Shown here: positions 44,792 through 54,519 of the stretch, piece by piece
Layout of the letters: the number at the start of each line of letters is the position of its first letter
Numbering within the stretch: position 1 is the first letter of the stretch
NCBI RefSeq assembly: GCF_001408515.1
Contig: NZ_CYPR01000043.1
Span: 1-64,000 of the forward strand
Length of the DNA stretch: 64,000 nucleotides
Direction: 5' to 3'
DNA from: Jannaschia seosinensis
GTDB lineage: Bacteria; Pseudomonadota; Alphaproteobacteria; Rhodobacterales; Rhodobacteraceae
Position numbers and translations under genes: made by a program
Notes under the pieces: generated by a model
Database searches by the model: none
Seen by the model: only the letters and a program-made list of their open reading frames with translations
Told to the model about the DNA's origin: nothing

Positions 44792-45172
44792 TCAGGGATA
44801 CGACGCATTCTTCAGCGCTTCGAGCGCGTCGTTGACGTCATGCGCGGTGTAGGGCTTGCGCATGATCGGATCGGTGAAGCCGAGCCTCCGCAACTCCGCC
44901 ACCTCATAGCCGGACGCCAAAACCAGCGGAATCCCCGTGACGCGCAGGGCATCGACCACGGGCCGGGCGGACTGCCCGCCCAGATTGGCATCCACGAGCG
45001 CCGCATCCGGCCTGAGCGACAGCTTCTCGATCAAGTCGAGGGCCTGCGTAACCGTCGCGACGGGCCCGATCACTGAGTGACCGAGCTCCTCGAGCATGTC
45101 CTCGATTTCCAGCGCGATCAGTGTTTCGTCTTCGATGACCAGAACGCAAAGCGGTTCAACAGCACGCATCAC
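44792..45172 (-). CDS. Single-domain response regulator (CheY-like receiver)
   Basis: A 126-residue stand-alone receiver. The acidic pocket is VIEDET (E14, D15), the phosphoacceptor is D61 in ALVDANLGG, the conserved Ser/Thr-type position lies in LVLASGYE, and the lysine is in MRKPY (K106). No output domain is present. It starts 16 bp inside the 3' end of the upstream kinase pseudogene, so it was made as its coupled partner. It is intact even though that kinase and the other HWE kinase in the locus are broken. Such small receivers next to HWE kinases act as phosphate sinks or relay to general stress components; that is inference. Confidence 0.9.
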   Translation of the reverse strand: MMRAVEPLCVLVIEDETLIALEIEDMLEELGHSVIGPVATVTQALDLIEKLSLRPDAALVDANLGGQSARPVVDALRVTGIPLVLASGYEVAELRRLGFTDPIMRKPYTAHDVNDALEALKNASYP

Positions 45173-48100
45173 TGACCATCTCGCCCTCGGGAAAGATCAT
45201 CTCGCACACCAGACCGTCGGGCCGGTCGTCGAGCCGAACCTCCCCATCGAGTTCGCGGGCTATTCCTCGTTCCAGCATACGTTTTCCAAATGCCTGATGA
45301 CTCGGCGGCTCAACCCGCGGGCCGCCGCTCTCGTTCCAGGTCAGGCGAAAGACCTTGCCGGCGTCGTCCCCGGGCGCCGCCTCGAACCGCCAGGAGACGT
45401 CCACGAGCCCGTCCGCATTCGACAGGGCGCCTTATTTCATGCCGTTCGTCGCAAGCTCGTTCAACGCCATCGCGAACGAGATCGTCGCGTTGGGCGACAG
45501 CCGGACCGGAGGCCCGCCGACGCGGAACTGGTCGCCGGCGCCGATGAAGCTGGCGAGGGCGGTCCGCGCAAGCTCCTCCAAGTCCGCGCCGCGCCAATGC
45601 CGCTGCGTCAGGAGGCCATGCGCGCGCGATGGCCTGCACCCGCTGCTGGAACGTCTCGATGAAGACGTTCATGTCGTCCGTCGTCCGCAGCGTCTGGCTG
45701 GCGATCGGCTGGACCACGGCGAGCATGTTTTTCACGCGGTGGTTCAGCTCCCCCATCATCAATTCGCGCTCTTCCTCGTGGCGCTTCCTGTCGGTGATGT
45801 CCTGGAACACGATGGCGACGCGGCTGTCGTCGATTTTGGTGGTGCCGATCTCGAATCAGCGCCGGACGGGTTCGACCCAAAGCTCGGCCTGTCCCGGCTC
45901 TCCGGTCTCCAGAACGCGCGCCGGCAGGTTTCACCATTCCGGCGCGAACCCTCGGCGATCTCGTGCAGGCAGCGGCCGCCGATATCGGACCCACCAGCCG
46001 CATCGCCGCCGGGTTGGCCTCGAGGTAGCCGCCTCGTCGCGGATCACCTCGGCCAACAGACAACCCTCATCCATCGTGTCGAACAGACGGCGATACCGCG
46101 CCTCGCTTTCGCGCAATTGATCGGCGGCCTGCCGCAATTCGGTGATGTCGACGAAACTCACGACGACGCCCTCGATCCGGTCCTCGACCGTCCGGTAGGG
46201 GCGAAGGCGCATCATCAGCCAGTGGCCGTCCTGGGTCTGGACCTCGGTCTCGACCGACGACAGGTCGCGCAGGACCTTGGCCGCATCCCGCTCGATCCCG
46301 TCACAGGCAAGTTTGTGGGTAAAGTCGGTGATCGGCCGGCCGACATCGCTGTCGGTCACGCTGAAAAGCTGCTCGACCACGGGCGTCAGCATGTTGATCC
46401 GCAACTCCCCGTCGAGGAGCAACATCCCGGGACCGGTCCCGGTCGCGTTAACGAGGTTGCGCAGGTCGCTATGGGCCGATGCGACGGCGTTGAGCTTGCT
46501 CTGAAGCTCGCCATTCACCGTCGAAAGCTCCTCTTTGATCGACTGAAGCTTCTCGTTGGCCATGCGCAGCTCCTGGATCGAGACCTCGTGCTCGCGCCGG
46601 CTCGCGCTGAGGCGGTCCTGCGTCGCCCGCAACTCCTCCTCGAGCCGAAGCACCTGGGCCGGCTCCGACAGGGCGGACGCATCCTCGCCACCGCCGTGAC
46701 GGCTCGACGGTCCCGCATCCAGAAACAGGACCAGCGCCTTGCGGCCCACGGTCTCGTCGCCGGGAACCGGCATCACATGCATCAGGACGCGGCGCTGCTC
46801 CGCCTCCAGCTTGACCGATGCGGGCAGGGTGATCGTCGCGTGGTTCCGGTCGATGGCGCTGTGCAGCGCGCGGCGAAGCTCCGCCCGAAGCTCGGGATGC
46901 ACGATGTCGGGCAGTTCCCGGCTCAGCGGCCCCTCGGACGGCCGGATGAACTGCCCGGCATTCGTCGAGAGGTTCAGGGTCCGATGCTCCTTGTCCACCA
47001 ACGCGCTCGGCGGGGCCAGCGTCTCGAGGGCCGTGGCATGCGTGATCGGCGGGGCCTTCTCCCGATCGCGGCACCGCTCCCCCCGCTCATCGGGCAGGTT
47101 GAGGCGATGCTCCCGCGGCAACTGCGTTAGAGTCTCCGGATCGCGCGAACTGCGGGGCTTGGCTGCGTAACCCCACGTTTCCCGGTCGCACGGCGCGAAC
47201 AGTTCCGGTCGCGTATCCACGCTTTCGGCGGAGCCGAGGAACAAAACCCGGCCCGGTTTGAGCGCGTAACGGAACAGCGCCAGCAATTGCCGCTGCAACT
47301 CGCGCTCCAGATAGATCATCAGGTTCCGGCAAGTGATGATATCCATCCGCATGAACGGCGGATCCTTCAGCGCGCTGTGATGGGCGAACGGCGCGATGTC
47401 GCGCACCTCCTTGCGGATGCAATAATGCGAGCCCTCGTCGATGAAGAAGCGGCGCAGGCGGTTCTCGGACACGTCCGCCTCGATCGCCTTCGGATAACGT
47501 CCCTCGCGCGCGGTCGCGAGGGACGTTGTCCAGATCGGTCGCGAAGATCTGGATCATCGGCCGCACCTGCTGACGCTCCGCCTCCTCCAGCATCAGCATG
47601 GCAAGGCGATAGTCTTCCTCGCCCGTGGCGCAGCCCACCGACCAGTTACGGAGCTTCTCCTCGCCATCAAGGTCCCGCAGGATCGGCGTCGACGCCTCCT
47701 CCACCAGCGACTCGATCGCGCCGGGATCGCGAAAGAACGCCGTGACCGAGATCAGCAGATCGGAGAAGAGATCCTGCGCCTCCTCGGGGTTGGTACGCAG
47801 ATATTCGGCATAGGCCGTCAGGTCGTTCGTCCGCGTCACCTGCATGCGCCGCGAGACCCGGCGCATCACCGTCGCGCGCTTGTAGTTGGAGAAGTCGTGC
47901 CCGGTGCGGACGTGAAGGAACGACATGATCTTTCGGAGGTCGCTTCCGCATCGTCATCGCGCATGCGGCGCAGGCCTTCCCTGCTCTGGGCGACCTCCGC
48001 GATGCGGATGGCGATGCCTTCGATGGGCTCGACGAAATCGGCGACGCCGGTGGCCATGGCGCTGCGCGGCATCATCCCGTATTCCGCCTCGCCCGGATCC

Positions 48101-48579
48101 TGCACGAAGATGACGCCGTCGGCCTCCTTGACCTTCGTGATGCCGACCGCGCCATCCGAGGCCGCCCCGCTGAGCACGACGGCGAACCCGTCGCCCCGAC
48201 CGGCCGCAATCGAGCGAAAGAACATGTCGATGGGCGTCCGCCGCCCGCGCTGCTCGGTGAACGGGCAGGAACGGACCCCGTTGCCCTCGATCATCAGTTT
48301 CGTATCGGGCGCAATGACATAGACGCAGTTCGGCTCCAGCTTGGGCGTATTGCTGACCTGATACACCGGCATCCGCGTCCTGCCGCCGAGGACCTCGCTC
48401 AGCTGGCTTTCGTGATCCGGCGACAGATGCATGGTCACGACATAGGCGAGACCCAGATCGTCGTCGATCGCCTCGAAGAACTGCTGGAGCGCCTTCACAC
48501 CGCCGGCCGACGCTCCCATCGCTCAGATCGGCGTCAGCTTATCCTCCCGGCGCCGCGACTCTTTGTCCACTTCGACCAT
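45156..48579 (-). pseudogene. CheB-CheR-PAS-HWE hybrid sensor kinase, heavily decayed
   Basis: Leftward remains of a roughly 1,100-residue fusion. The order is: CheB methylesterase (AMGASAGGVKALQQF, VVLSGAASDGAVG), CheR methyltransferase (FLHVRTGHDFSNYKRATVMR, NWSVGCATGEE, DIITCRNLMIYLE), coiled-coil linker, PAS domains, and HWE kinase (GELNHRVKNMLAVVQ, ALNELATNGMK, then GALSNAD). In-frame stops lie at 48523-48525 (before the CheB core), 45931-45933, 45856-45858 (each replacing an expected Trp) and 45432-45434 (TAA for the Tyr of the N-box). Frame breaks lie near 47940, 47522, 46032, 45990, 45940 and 45620. The coding sequence is otherwise conserved. Translation could restart at 48519, giving a CheB domain alone. 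The intact ancestor would have controlled the receiver downstream. Confidence 0.85.
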
Positions 48580-48981
48580 CGTGTTCCCGCCTCTCGTTGA
48601 GAGCCACTTACGCGAGACGCGAGTGTGATTACAGGCAGATACGACGATGCCCGCTGGATTTCGGGCGGGCCAGCCGAAAGTTGCGGGACCTGCGGCAAGC
48701 GGGAAATGGCGCTCCTGCACGCTCGACCACCCGCGCCGCGGTCCGGCCTGTCACCCTGCGGCCACACCCCCTGCTTCGCACCACCGGCGGCGCGCATTCC
48801 AGCGGGCGGAGGACGAGAATTGTCGAAACGTTCGCGGCAGCGAGGAATCCGGAAACGGTTGCGGTGGCACGGAATGAAGACGCCGCAACGGAGGTCGAAG
48901 CACCCGGAGTCCGGCGTTTTTCCCGCCACACGAACAAGAGCGGCGTTGCACGCCCCCTCCGGCGCGGCGTAACTCCGTCGG
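48580..48981. other. 400-bp divergent intergenic region
   Basis: This lies between the decayed CheB-CheR kinase (leftward) and the YmdB-like gene (rightward). Open frames on both strands are Arg/Pro-rich and show no family motifs. It should contain the former promoter of the kinase locus and that of the YmdB-like gene. No specific site is recognised. Confidence 0.4.
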
Positions 48982-49794
48982 ATGCGGATTCTGTTTCTAG
49001 GCGATGTAATGGGGCGGAGCGGCCGGACGGCCGTCACGGAACGGCTGCCGGGCCTGCGGGCTGAATGGCGGCTCGATGCCGTGATCGTCAACGGCGAGAA
49101 CGCCTCCTCGGGGCGCGGCCTCAACGCGGCACAGGCGCGGGGGCTTCTCGACGCCGGGGCCGACGTCATCACGCTGGGCGATCACGCCTTAGACCAGAAG
49201 GACATGATGCAGGCGGTGGAAAAGGAGCCCCGGATCCTGCGCCCCATCAACTATGCCAAGCAGGCGCCGGGCCGCGGCTGGCGGGTGTTCGAGATCGGCG
49301 GCAAGCGCCTCCTCGTGGCGCAGGTGCTGGGCCAGGTGTTCATGTCGCGCACCTATGACGACCCGTTTTCGGCGATCGAGCCGGTCCTCACGGCGCATCC
49401 GCTGGGCCGGGCGGTGGATGCGATCCTCGTCGACATGCATTGCGAGGCGACGTCGGAGAAGATGGCGATGGGGCATTTCTGCGACCGTCGGGCCTCCGTG
49501 GTGGTCGGCACGCATACGCACGTGCCGACGGCGGATGCGATGATCCTGCCTGGCGGCACGGCGTATCAGACGGATGCCGGCATGTGCGGCGACTACGATT
49601 CCGTGATCGGCATGGAGAAGGCGGAGCCGCTGCGCCGCTTCGTGACCGGCATGACGCGGGAGCGGTTCACCCCGGCGGGCGGTGCGGCGACCCTGTGCGG
49701 GCTGTTCGTCGAGACCGACGACGCGACGGGCCTCGCCCAAACCGTCGCGCAGGTCCGCATCGGCGGGCGGCTGAGCCAGTCGGCACCGGCATGA
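48982..49794 (+). CDS. YmdB-like metallophosphoesterase
   Basis: A 270-residue calcineurin-like phosphodiesterase of the YmdB family; the B. subtilis homologue cleaves 2',3'-cAMP. The dinuclear metal motifs are FLGDVMGRSGR at the N-terminus, VNGENASSGRG, LGDHALDQKD, VDMHCEATSEK and VVGTHTHVPTAD. The third motif has Asp where many homologues have Asn (G-N-H). A DAGMCGDYDSVIGM block is conserved in the family. The start is near a purine-poor leader, so translation initiation is uncertain. It precedes the transporter by about 46 bp in the same direction. Confidence 0.92.
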   Translation: MRILFLGDVMGRSGRTAVTERLPGLRAEWRLDAVIVNGENASSGRGLNAAQARGLLDAGADVITLGDHALDQKDMMQAVEKEPRILRPINYAKQAPGRGWRVFEIGGKRLLVAQVLGQVFMSRTYDDPFSAIEPVLTAHPLGRAVDAILVDMHCEATSEKMAMGHFCDRRASVVVGTHTHVPTADAMILPGGTAYQTDAGMCGDYDSVIGMEKAEPLRRFVTGMTRERFTPAGGAATLCGLFVETDDATGLAQTVAQVRIGGRLSQSAPA

Positions 49795-49840
49795 CCGGCG
49801 CACCCGCGGCTCCGCTCCGCCACCGCGACGGTTCGGCCGG

Positions 49841-51622
49841 ATGATACCCGTCGAACTTTCGCAGCCAGTTCAGGCGTGGATCACGCTCGCCACGCTGGGC
49901 GTGATGCTGGTCCTCTTCGTGCGCGAAACCTACCCGACCGAGGTCGTCGCCATGTCGGGCGCGGCCTTCCTTCTGGTGGCCGGCGTCCTGCCCTACGATC
50001 TCGGCATCGCGGTCCTGTCGAACCCGGCGCCCTGGACCATCGCGGCGATGTTCCTGCTGATGGGCGCGCTCGTGCGGACGGGGGCGCTCGACTGGTTCAC
50101 GCGCTTCGCGGAGGGGCAGGTCGGCTCCCGCCCGCGGCTCGCGATCGCGATCCTGCTGATCTTCGTCCTGGTCGCCTCGGCCTTCGTCGCCAACACGCCG
50201 GTCGTCGTGGTGATGATCCCCGTCTTCGTGCAACTCGCCCGCGCAATGGGCGTGGCACCCTCCAAGCTGTTGATCCCGTTGTCCTACGCCGCGATCCTCG
50301 GCGGGACGATCACGCTGATCGGCACCTCGACCAACCTTCTGGTCGACGGCGTCGCGCGGGCGCGCGGGCTGGCCCCGTTCTCGATCTTCGAAGTCGCGCC
50401 GCTGGCGATCCCGGTGGCGCTGGCGGGGCTGCTCTATCTGTGGCTTGTGGGGCGGCATCTGCTGCCGGAGCGGACGTCGATGGCAGCGATGCTGGGCGGG
50501 CCGCGCAAGGGCGCCAAATTCTTCGCCGAGGCCGTCATTCCGCCCGAATCGAACCTGATCGGCCGGGACGTGACCGACGTGAAGCTGTTTCAGCGCGAGG
50601 GCGTGCGCCTGATCGACGTCGTGCGTGGCGACGCCTCGCTGCGCCGCAACCTCGAAGGGGTGACGCTCCGGATCGGCGACCGGGTGATCGTGCGGACCGA
50701 GATCGCAGAGCTTCTGACCCTGCAGCGCAACCCCGACCTCAAGCGCATCGACCAGGTCGGCGCCGTCGAGACGACGACGGTGGAGGTCCTGATCACGCCT
50801 GACGCCAAACTCGTCGGCCGGCGTCTTGGCGCGCTGCGCCTGCGGCGGCGCTACGGGGTCTATCCACTCGCGCTGCATCGGCGGGACCGCAACATTTCGG
50901 GACAGCTCGACGACGTCGTGATCCGCGTCGGCGACACGCTTCTGATCGAGGGTTCGGCCGCGGATATCCAGCGTCTGTCCGCCGACCAGAACCTCGTGGA
51001 TGTCAGTGCGCCGCGCGAACAGGCCTTCCGGCGCGAACGGTCCTGGATCCCCGTGGCTGTCGTCGCGGGGATCGTGGCGCTCTCGGCTCTGGACTTCGCG
51101 CCGATCCTGCCCCTGGCCGTGGTGGGGGCGGTGATCGTGATGCTGACCCGCGCGGTCGATGCCGACGAGGCGTTCGGCTTCATCGAGGGGCGGCTGCTGG
51201 CGATGATCTTTGCCATGCTCGCGGTCGGTGCCGCGCTTGAGACGTCGGGGGCCGTCAACATGATCGTCGATGCGATTGCGCCGGGCCTGTCGCTGCTGCC
51301 CGCATCGCTTCTGGTGCTGGCGGTCTTCGTGCTGACGTCCTTCCTGACCGAAATCGTGACGAACAACGCCGTGGCGGTGGTGCTGACCCCGATCGCCATT
51401 GCCCTGGGCGAGACGCTCGGCGTCGATCCGCGCGGGCTGGTCGTGGCGGTGATGGTCGGGGCCAGTTGCGCCTTCTCGACGCCGATCGGCTATCAGACGA
51501 ACATGCTGGTCTACGGTCCCGGCGGCTACAAGTTCACCGACTTCGCGCGCGTCGGGCTGGGGATGAACATTCTGGTCGCGATCGTGTCTTCGATCTTGAT
51601 CCCCTTCATCTGGCCGTTGTAG
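49841..51622 (+). CDS. SLC13/DASS-type transporter with two RCK_C domains
   Basis: A 593-residue permease with an N-terminal helical half (about 10-205), two cytoplasmic TrkA-C (RCK_C) domains (about 210-290 and 300-380) and a C-terminal helical half (about 405-590). Carrier signature loops occur in both halves (FVANTPVVVVMIP and TNNAVAVVLTPIA), as in the DASS/ArsB-like fold. Relatives with this RCK insertion carry sulfate or other anions with Na+; the substrate is not set by sequence. Ribosome binding is weak. The following lipoprotein gene begins 29 bp later and may be co-transcribed. Confidence 0.9.
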   Translation: MIPVELSQPVQAWITLATLGVMLVLFVRETYPTEVVAMSGAAFLLVAGVLPYDLGIAVLSNPAPWTIAAMFLLMGALVRTGALDWFTRFAEGQVGSRPRLAIAILLIFVLVASAFVANTPVVVVMIPVFVQLARAMGVAPSKLLIPLSYAAILGGTITLIGTSTNLLVDGVARARGLAPFSIFEVAPLAIPVALAGLLYLWLVGRHLLPERTSMAAMLGGPRKGAKFFAEAVIPPESNLIGRDVTDVKLFQREGVRLIDVVRGDASLRRNLEGVTLRIGDRVIVRTEIAELLTLQRNPDLKRIDQVGAVETTTVEVLITPDAKLVGRRLGALRLRRRYGVYPLALHRRDRNISGQLDDVVIRVGDTLLIEGSAADIQRLSADQNLVDVSAPREQAFRRERSWIPVAVVAGIVALSALDFAPILPLAVVGAVIVMLTRAVDADEAFGFIEGRLLAMIFAMLAVGAALETSGAVNMIVDAIAPGLSLLPASLLVLAVFVLTSFLTEIVTNNAVAVVLTPIAIALGETLGVDPRGLVVAVMVGASCAFSTPIGYQTNMLVYGPGGYKFTDFARVGLGMNILVAIVSSILIPFIWPL

Positions 51623-51651
51623 CGCCCAAGGGTCCGCCCAAGGAGATCCCC

Positions 51652-52101
51652 ATGCGTCCGCTGCTTTGCCTCATTCCCCTCGCGCTGGTTGCCTGTATCC
51701 CGGTCGGCACCCCCGAACCCGCGCCCGGCGCCCGTGCGATCCCCGAAGGCGAGGTCGGCGTCGTTTCGGTCCGCGCCACCCCGTCCAAGCTGACGGTCCG
51801 CCTGTCGGACGGCGCCGTCTGCGAAGGGTTCCGCCCCGAGGAAGAGCCCGGCGGCTGGTCCGGCGTGACCGGCGGCTGCCCCTACGCGCTGCCCTACACG
51901 GTGACGTTCAAGCAGGGCGGCGTGGCGCAGCGCTACGTGATCGAGGCGCCGCAGCTGCCCCTGGGCGAGGACGGCGTGCCCGGGCCGCGCGCCGAGGTCT
52001 TCGTCACCGATGTGGATGGCGTGCGCCGGCTGTTCATGTCACCGCTCGACGCGAATGTCCGCTTCGGGCCGCCGCCGGGCGAGGCCGACCCGACCGGCTG
52101 A
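51652..52101 (+). CDS. Small lipoprotein, hypothetical
   Basis: A 149-residue protein with a lipoprotein signal peptide: a hydrophobic MRPLLCLIPLALVAC with a lipobox ending at Cys15. The mature part has no known domain and a likely disulfide pair (VCEGFR and GGCPYALPY). A strong aaggagat lies upstream of the ATG; the longer frame upstream is inside the transporter gene and is rejected. The protein is probably anchored in the outer membrane or exported to the periplasm. Its role is unknown. It converges with the following gene across 40 bp. Confidence 0.8.
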   Translation: MRPLLCLIPLALVACIPVGTPEPAPGARAIPEGEVGVVSVRATPSKLTVRLSDGAVCEGFRPEEEPGGWSGVTGGCPYALPYTVTFKQGGVAQRYVIEAPQLPLGEDGVPGPRAEVFVTDVDGVRRLFMSPLDANVRFGPPPGEADPTG

Positions 52102-52141
52102 AGGCGGTCACCGTCTGCCATGCGTGCCGCATCGCGGGCGT

Positions 52142-53125
52142 CTATGCCCCGGCGAGGCGCGCGCTGACCGGTTGTGGCTCCAGTCCGGCGGGCGCGTCCC
52201 TGTCCTCTTCGTCGAGCCGCGCCAGCGCCGCATTCAGGCGGCGGCGCGCGACGGCGGAGCCGGTCCTGTCGGTGATGTACCCCGCGGCAATCGCCTGAAG
52301 CCAAGGCCGGTCGAGCTTTTCGACGTGGCGCAGCAGGCCCGCCAGCCATTCCGGATCGTCGCGCCGCGCCCGCCACAAGGCGGCGAACCGGGCGGGGGTG
52401 AGATCTCCACGCCCCGCCGCGGCCAGCAACGTGTCGAGGATGTCGATCGCTTCCAGGCGCCCCTGAATGTCGTGGCCGGCATGATGCGCGCGCAGGTGGG
52501 TCACATGCGCCCCCGAGAACAATGCCGCATGCATTGCATCGGCCGACTGCGTCGGGTCGGTCACGACAAAGACCCGCCGCGCCGCATCGGCCATCCGCGC
52601 CGCGTTGCCGTAGCGCGGACCGAAGGGCAGGGACCACGACGACCGGAACCGCCGCTCCCATGAGGTCAGGTCCCGGTCCAGCGTGGCGTAGGGCTGCACT
52701 AGGAACAGGGTCGCGCCCGGCGCGGCGACGGAATGGGCGGCGGCACCATAGGCCCCCATGCCGCCGCCCGCAAAGACGACCTGATCGTAGTCGTCAAACA
52801 CACCTTCGTCGGTCAGCCCGTCAAAGAAATCGTGCACGTAATCGTCGCGGAACCACGTGCGCCCGTCGGCCATCACGTCGATCGTGGCCCAGCCCTCGCG
52901 CTGCGCCAACCCGGTCGAGAGGGGCAGGCCTCCCGGCCGCGCGCGCACCGCGTCGAGTGTGTCGAACGTGACGATCAACGTTCCGCCCGTCTCGCGCGCA
53001 CCGGGTCGGCAGAGGATGATGTGACTATCGCCGCGTGAACAGAGTTCTCCGCCCCGCCCGGCGGCTGCCATCAGGACATGGCGATGCGCTTCGCGGCTCA
53101 TCGGCGGGCTAGGGGCGTCGGACAT
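52142..53125 (-). CDS. Conserved hypothetical protein, possible alpha/beta-hydrolase-like fold
   Basis: A 327-residue cytoplasmic protein starting at MSDAPSPPMSREAH; the upstream extension of the frame has no conserved sequence. A nucleophile-elbow-like VVFAGGGMGAYGAAAHSV with a Gly at the usual Ser place, followed by LFLVQPYATLD, suggests a degenerate alpha/beta-hydrolase. The C-terminal third is helical and Arg-rich. Homologues in Rhodobacteraceae have sometimes been labelled PAPS reductase, but no PAPS-reductase motif is visible here, and I would not use that name. Function unknown. Confidence 0.7.
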   Translation of the reverse strand: MSDAPSPPMSREAHRHVLMAAAGRGGELCSRGDSHIILCRPGARETGGTLIVTFDTLDAVRARPGGLPLSTGLAQREGWATIDVMADGRTWFRDDYVHDFFDGLTDEGVFDDYDQVVFAGGGMGAYGAAAHSVAAPGATLFLVQPYATLDRDLTSWERRFRSSWSLPFGPRYGNAARMADAARRVFVVTDPTQSADAMHAALFSGAHVTHLRAHHAGHDIQGRLEAIDILDTLLAAAGRGDLTPARFAALWRARRDDPEWLAGLLRHVEKLDRPWLQAIAAGYITDRTGSAVARRRLNAALARLDEEDRDAPAGLEPQPVSARLAGA

Positions 53126-53426
53126 CGGCGGTCTCACGGCTGCGGAATCGACGGCGCGGCCAAGCCGCGCCTGTGCGCACCATAGCCATCCGTGCAAAGC
53201 CTTCTGTCGGAAAAACGTCGCAATCCTTCGACGCGCCCCCGAAATTGTCGCCGTTTCGCAACGTTTGCCCGCTCAGGCCGCGAATGTGCCGCGATTCAAG
53301 ACGGTCTTCCCGGTCTTTGACGGACCATGGCAGGTCTATCCGAGACAGATGCCGTCGATGGATCAGCTAGGCGCGTTCTCCTCACCGATCCGGAGGCTCC
53401 GCGCCACGACCGGTAGCCCGCGCGCC
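53126..53426. other. 300-bp gap with no gene seen
   Basis: This lies between two leftward genes. It should contain the promoter of the 52142-53125 gene. No terminator hairpin or coding frame with recognised motifs was found. Confidence 0.4.
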
Positions 53427-54413
53427 CTACGTCTCGCAGATCTCGCGCAGGGCAAGCCACGCCGTGTCGTCCAGCGCGGCCGGCATATCCGAGGGCGGGG
53501 CTTCACCTATCGGCAGCGACCGCACGGCGGCATAGGGTGCCCAGGCGAGGCCGCGTCCGGCAAAGCCGCTTTGCAGGCGCGCCGCATCGAGCGGGGGCGG
53601 GGGCGCGGAGAGCAGGGTCTCGACATGCGCGGCGACGGCCCGATCGGTCAGGGTGCCCGTGAACAGGAGGGTCGCCAGATCGCGCGCGCCAATCCCGCTC
53701 AGGAACCGCGCGAGCGGCGGGTCGCTCTCCGCCATGAGCGCGGCGGCGAGCACGTGGCCCGCCACGACCAGCGGATCGTCCTGCGCGATGAGCGTCGCCC
53801 CCGACACCGCAATCAGACCGCCGGGCAGGGCGAGCGCCGGTTCCGGCAGTCCGCGCACCACCATGAGCCGGACCGGCGTCGTCGGAAACAGCCGGTCGCG
53901 CAGCCGGCCCAAAGCCTCGTCGCCCAGCGGCGATGCGCAGACCGGGCCCGTCACGCGCGCGATCTCCTCGAGGAGCCGCTCGCCCGTCTCGACGCGTTGC
54001 GCAGGCGGCATGACGTTGCCCGCATGACCGCGCATCGCCCCCGGCAGCCAGAGCAGCAGCAGACCAACCGCGAAGCCCCCCGCGATGCCGACCGCCACAC
54101 GGCGCAGCGCGCCGGGCTTCTGCCGCCCGCGTTCCACAGCGGCGACGACGCGTTCCAGCGCATCGGCGAGCAGCGTGTCCTCGACCTCCAGCACCTCGTC
54201 GGACCCTTCGACCGGAGAGAAACGGGCGGGCATCTCCCCCGGATTGCGCCGCGACAGGGCCGGCAGCGACCAATGCGCCAGCGCGGTCCCCTCGCGGTCC
54301 TGAAGCACCAGCTCCGCCTCGCCGATCACGGCATAGACGTCGCGTGCGGGGCCGTCGCCGGGGTGCCATATGGCCGGCGCCTCAAGACGCTCGATGCCGC
54401 GCAGGACGGTCAT
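53427..54413 (-). CDS. Membrane protein with a degenerate M48-like peptidase domain
   Basis: A 328-residue protein. It has a soluble N-terminal part (1-105), a single hydrophobic span at about 106-125 (VAVGIAGGFAVGLLLLWLPG) and a C-terminal domain resembling M48 metallopeptidases. The resemblance is in LALPGGLIAVSGATLIAQDD, which matches the beta-strand before the M48 active site, and the following helix. Where the family has HExxH the sequence reads GHVLAAALM, so zinc-binding residues are missing and catalysis is not expected. It is most likely a pseudo-peptidase in the periplasm or membrane interface. It is divergent from the EamA gene across about 106 bp. Confidence 0.65.
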   Translation of the reverse strand: MTVLRGIERLEAPAIWHPGDGPARDVYAVIGEAELVLQDREGTALAHWSLPALSRRNPGEMPARFSPVEGSDEVLEVEDTLLADALERVVAAVERGRQKPGALRRVAVGIAGGFAVGLLLLWLPGAMRGHAGNVMPPAQRVETGERLLEEIARVTGPVCASPLGDEALGRLRDRLFPTTPVRLMVVRGLPEPALALPGGLIAVSGATLIAQDDPLVVAGHVLAAALMAESDPPLARFLSGIGARDLATLLFTGTLTDRAVAAHVETLLSAPPPPLDAARLQSGFAGRGLAWAPYAAVRSLPIGEAPPSDMPAALDDTAWLALREICET

Positions 54414-54519
54414 GCCGCCCTCCGATCTGCCCTTGCCCCAGCCATTCGCACTCCTCGTTGCACCGCCTTCGCGGCGGGGGGATACTGAACAGGACACGCG
54501 CGAGAGGACAAGGCCGCCG

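Noticed and set aside
52142-53125. Annotation as phosphoadenosine phosphosulfate reductase
   Set aside because: No PAPS-binding or catalytic cysteine motif was found; left as a conserved hypothetical.
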